53,890 bases of DNA from contig CATNCP010000018.1 in NCBI GenBank assembly GCA_950096615.1, forward strand, positions 1 through 53,890. Direction: 5' to 3'. Of this stretch, positions 52,628 to 53,890 are shown piece by piece (the stretch's first letter is position 1; every line of letters starts with the position of its first letter). The translations under genes and the position numbers were made by a program. This DNA comes from an uncultured Kangiella sp. (lineage in GTDB: Bacteria > Pseudomonadota > Gammaproteobacteria > Enterobacterales > Kangiellaceae). Under the pieces are notes generated by a model, which had not been told where the DNA came from, ran no database searches, and was given only the letters and a program-made list of their open reading frames with translations.

Positions 52628-53518
52628 CTAAGTATCTAATAAAGCATCATGAAAGTCGTTCTCATGCACAATTACTAAAGGTAATCCTTCCTTTCTTAGG
52701 CTTATTGCTTTCTCGACTTTTCTTCCATAGCAAGCATATGCCCAGCACGGGTTGCCTTCAGCCCCGATAACTAAATAATTGACCTTTTTTGTTAAGTTCT
52801 TAGTCGCTTTGCCACCTAAACTTTCTATTACTTCAAAAAACTCTCTTCTAGAATAAGTGTTGGATGCGCCTGTGACACAAAAGAGTGACTCCTCAAAAGT
52901 GATTTCAGGGCAAGTTGCGCAAACACCCTGTATAGAATTTTCAGTTGTAAATATAGGAGCTGTTAATGTTTTGTCATCATATAAGTCAATAAATTCTGAG
53001 AAAAATGACATTAGACTGTTATGCTCTTTTTTATCTATAATTTGGTCTGAAAGTACTCCTGTTATGATGGAATCTACTTCATCATAAGGCCAACATGACT
53101 TTAAATGCTCATGCTCCATGAGCCAGCTTGATAACCCGACTAATTCCTTTTTGGTGATATGCGAATCAGCAGCTATTCCTGCAAGAATTGAATGAAGCCT
53201 TTGTAAATCTGCTGTTGTTTTATTTGTGTATTCCTTACTACTCAGCTTTTCGCACAACCACTTTATATTTTCTTTTTCTTCTACATCTAAAAAACCATCG
53301 CTCAATGCATCAGAAACTACAGGAATTAACTCATTGAATGGATGCTTATCTTGAACATCTTTATGCTCTTCTAACCACAGTTGTAAATAGTTTATTTCAT
53401 GCTGGTTTATTTCTGAATCAATTGATATTCCTTGAATTATGCCAAGTAATGAGTTAATTGATTTGTCTAGTTGAGAATGAGTAGTAAACATGTAGTAGGG
53501 GGTATGATCTTTATGCAC
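52628..53518 (-). CDS. two-repeat helical (TerB-like) protein with C-terminal BRCT domain
   Basis: A 296-residue AT-rich accessory-type gene. The N-terminal part has two tandem repeats of about 70 residues (SLLGIIQGISIDSEINQHE and LHSILAGIAADSHITKKEL begin them); each has an acidic DSxI turn and an HPFNEL/WPYDEV segment, recalling TerB-like helical domains. Residues about 215-290 are a BRCT domain (LFCVTGASNTYSRREFFEV, GGKATKNLTKKVNYLVIG), as in LigA and phosphopeptide-binding proteins. GTG 53518 is chosen because AGGGAG lies six bases upstream; TTG 53557 would add 13 residues. A DNA-repair or defence role is inference only. Confidence 0.8.
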   Translation of the reverse strand: MHKDHTPYYMFTTHSQLDKSINSLLGIIQGISIDSEINQHEINYLQLWLEEHKDVQDKHPFNELIPVVSDALSDGFLDVEEKENIKWLCEKLSSKEYTNKTTADLQRLHSILAGIAADSHITKKELVGLSSWLMEHEHLKSCWPYDEVDSIITGVLSDQIIDKKEHNSLMSFFSEFIDLYDDKTLTAPIFTTENSIQGVCATCPEITFEESLFCVTGASNTYSRREFFEVIESLGGKATKNLTKKVNYLVIGAEGNPCWAYACYGRKVEKAISLRKEGLPLVIVHENDFHDALLDT

Positions 53519-53622
53519 GGTTGGCTCCCTTTTTATATTTCTAACTATTTTATCCAAGCTTATATATAACTTTTAGCGTTATGCTCTCCAAATCCACTAT
53601 ATCACTTATTAAATTAATCGCA

Positions 53623-53648
53623 AAAAAGGCGCCAATCGGCGCCTTTTT
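53623..53648. terminator. terminator between the M2 peptidase and BRCT genes
   Basis: AAAAAGGCGCC (53623-53633) pairs perfectly with GGCGCCTTTTT (53638-53648) around AATC. On the minus strand a T run follows the M2 peptidase gene. Confidence 0.92.
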
Positions 53649-53677
53649 CTTTTTACGGTAAGACTTAAATCTAAAAC

Positions 53678-53890
53678 TTACCAACCGCAGTTACGGCCTT
53701 CGTTTTGCTCGTCTAACCATGTTTTCAATGGTGCGTAGTACTCAAGTACTGCTGTCGCGTCCATTTCACGGCTACCAGTCATAGCTTCAAGCGCGTCAGG
53801 CCATGGACGTGAAGAGCCCATTTCCAGCATCTTGATTAACTTGTCGCCAACTTCTTTGTTGCCGTAGAACGAACAGCGGTGAAGTGGACC
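53678..53890 (-). CDS. C-terminus of M2 family peptidyl-dipeptidase (ACE-like), 5' end outside window
   Basis: Seventy C-terminal residues and the stop codon, open to the right edge. The segment [19 protein letters not shown], then [20 protein letters not shown] and [13 protein letters not shown], matches the C-terminal end of M2 zinc dipeptidyl carboxypeptidases (animal ACE and bacterial homologues), where SKPWPEVLEALTGxRxMxAxALLxYFxPL is conserved. The catalytic HEXXH part lies outside the window. Not a previously counted open frame because no start codon is present here. Confidence 0.88.
   Translation of the reverse strand, partial: GPLHRCSFYGNKEVGDKLIKMLEMGSSRPWPDALEAMTGSREMDATAVLEYYAPLKTWLDEQNEGRNCGW

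Overview
The window reads as ordinary chromosome of a marine-type gammaproteobacterium of moderate GC content. The pncC-recA-recX-alaS-csrA-tRNA-Ser-tRNA-Arg order, the fadD-rnd-ycgL-ycgN block, FadR-like operators and CsrA place it in Gammaproteobacteria. AlkB, an FeS-type prokaryotic photolyase, sodium-coupled transporters and a bacterial M2 peptidase resemble the protease-rich, amino-acid-using Kangiella group. That genus guess is inference. I see no prophage, insertion sequence, CRISPR array, secretion locus or rRNA operon.

Layout. 1-5 kb: the end of pncC, two small AT-rich unknown genes, a divergent merR / glutaredoxin-MauE pair around a mer-like operator, alkB, and marC. 5-10.2 kb: recA, recX, alaS, csrA with a GGA-rich folded leader, then tRNA-Ser(GCU) and tRNA-Arg(ACG) with promoters and terminators. 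10.2-10.7 kb: a noncoding chain of hairpins that repeats the tRNA 3' flank. 10.7-18.3 kb: flavodoxin-like reductase, ohr and an alcohol dehydrogenase, an FeS photolyase, rmuC, an M23 peptidase and astE. 18.3-21.7 kb: divergent ppsR and ppsA. 21.7-25.7 kb: envelope and stress genes (LEA-like lipoprotein, GNAT, acyl-CoA synthetase, GlsB/YeaQ, a glycine-zipper antigen whose ribosome site is buried in an 11-bp stem). 25.4-27.9 kb: a PepSY protein with a PhoPQ-like two-component pair. Then come dinB, an AGCS symporter and an acyl-CoA dehydrogenase.

32.9-41 kb is a probable co-directional set: NSS sodium symporter, a tandem amidohydrolase pair (the second lacks every metal ligand), an NhaC antiporter with an extra domain, a transglutaminase-like protein and a metallo-beta-lactamase-fold hydrolase. 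41.2-45.8 kb: alpha/beta hydrolase, fadD, rnd, ycgL, ycgN. 46 kb: tRNA-Asp with a strong promoter, followed by another structured noncoding stretch. 46.6-53.9 kb: outer-membrane protein, sppA, fadH, a hemolysin III family protein, an AT-rich two-repeat/BRCT protein, and the C-terminus of an M2 dipeptidase.

How the parts work together: fatty-acid genes are scattered, but three of them (acyl-CoA dehydrogenase, fadD, fadH) have FadR-type operators at their promoters, and alkB has a weaker one. This suggests one acyl-CoA-responsive regulon linking alkane hydroxylation to beta-oxidation. Sodium-coupled amino-acid uptake, PEP synthase and its regulator fit growth on amino acids and lipids with gluconeogenesis. 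The most unusual signals are the buried ribosome site at 24.8 kb, the merR/Grx-MauE switch, the catalytic/pseudo-amidohydrolase pair, the extra domains in two transporters, and the tRNA-linked hairpin arrays.
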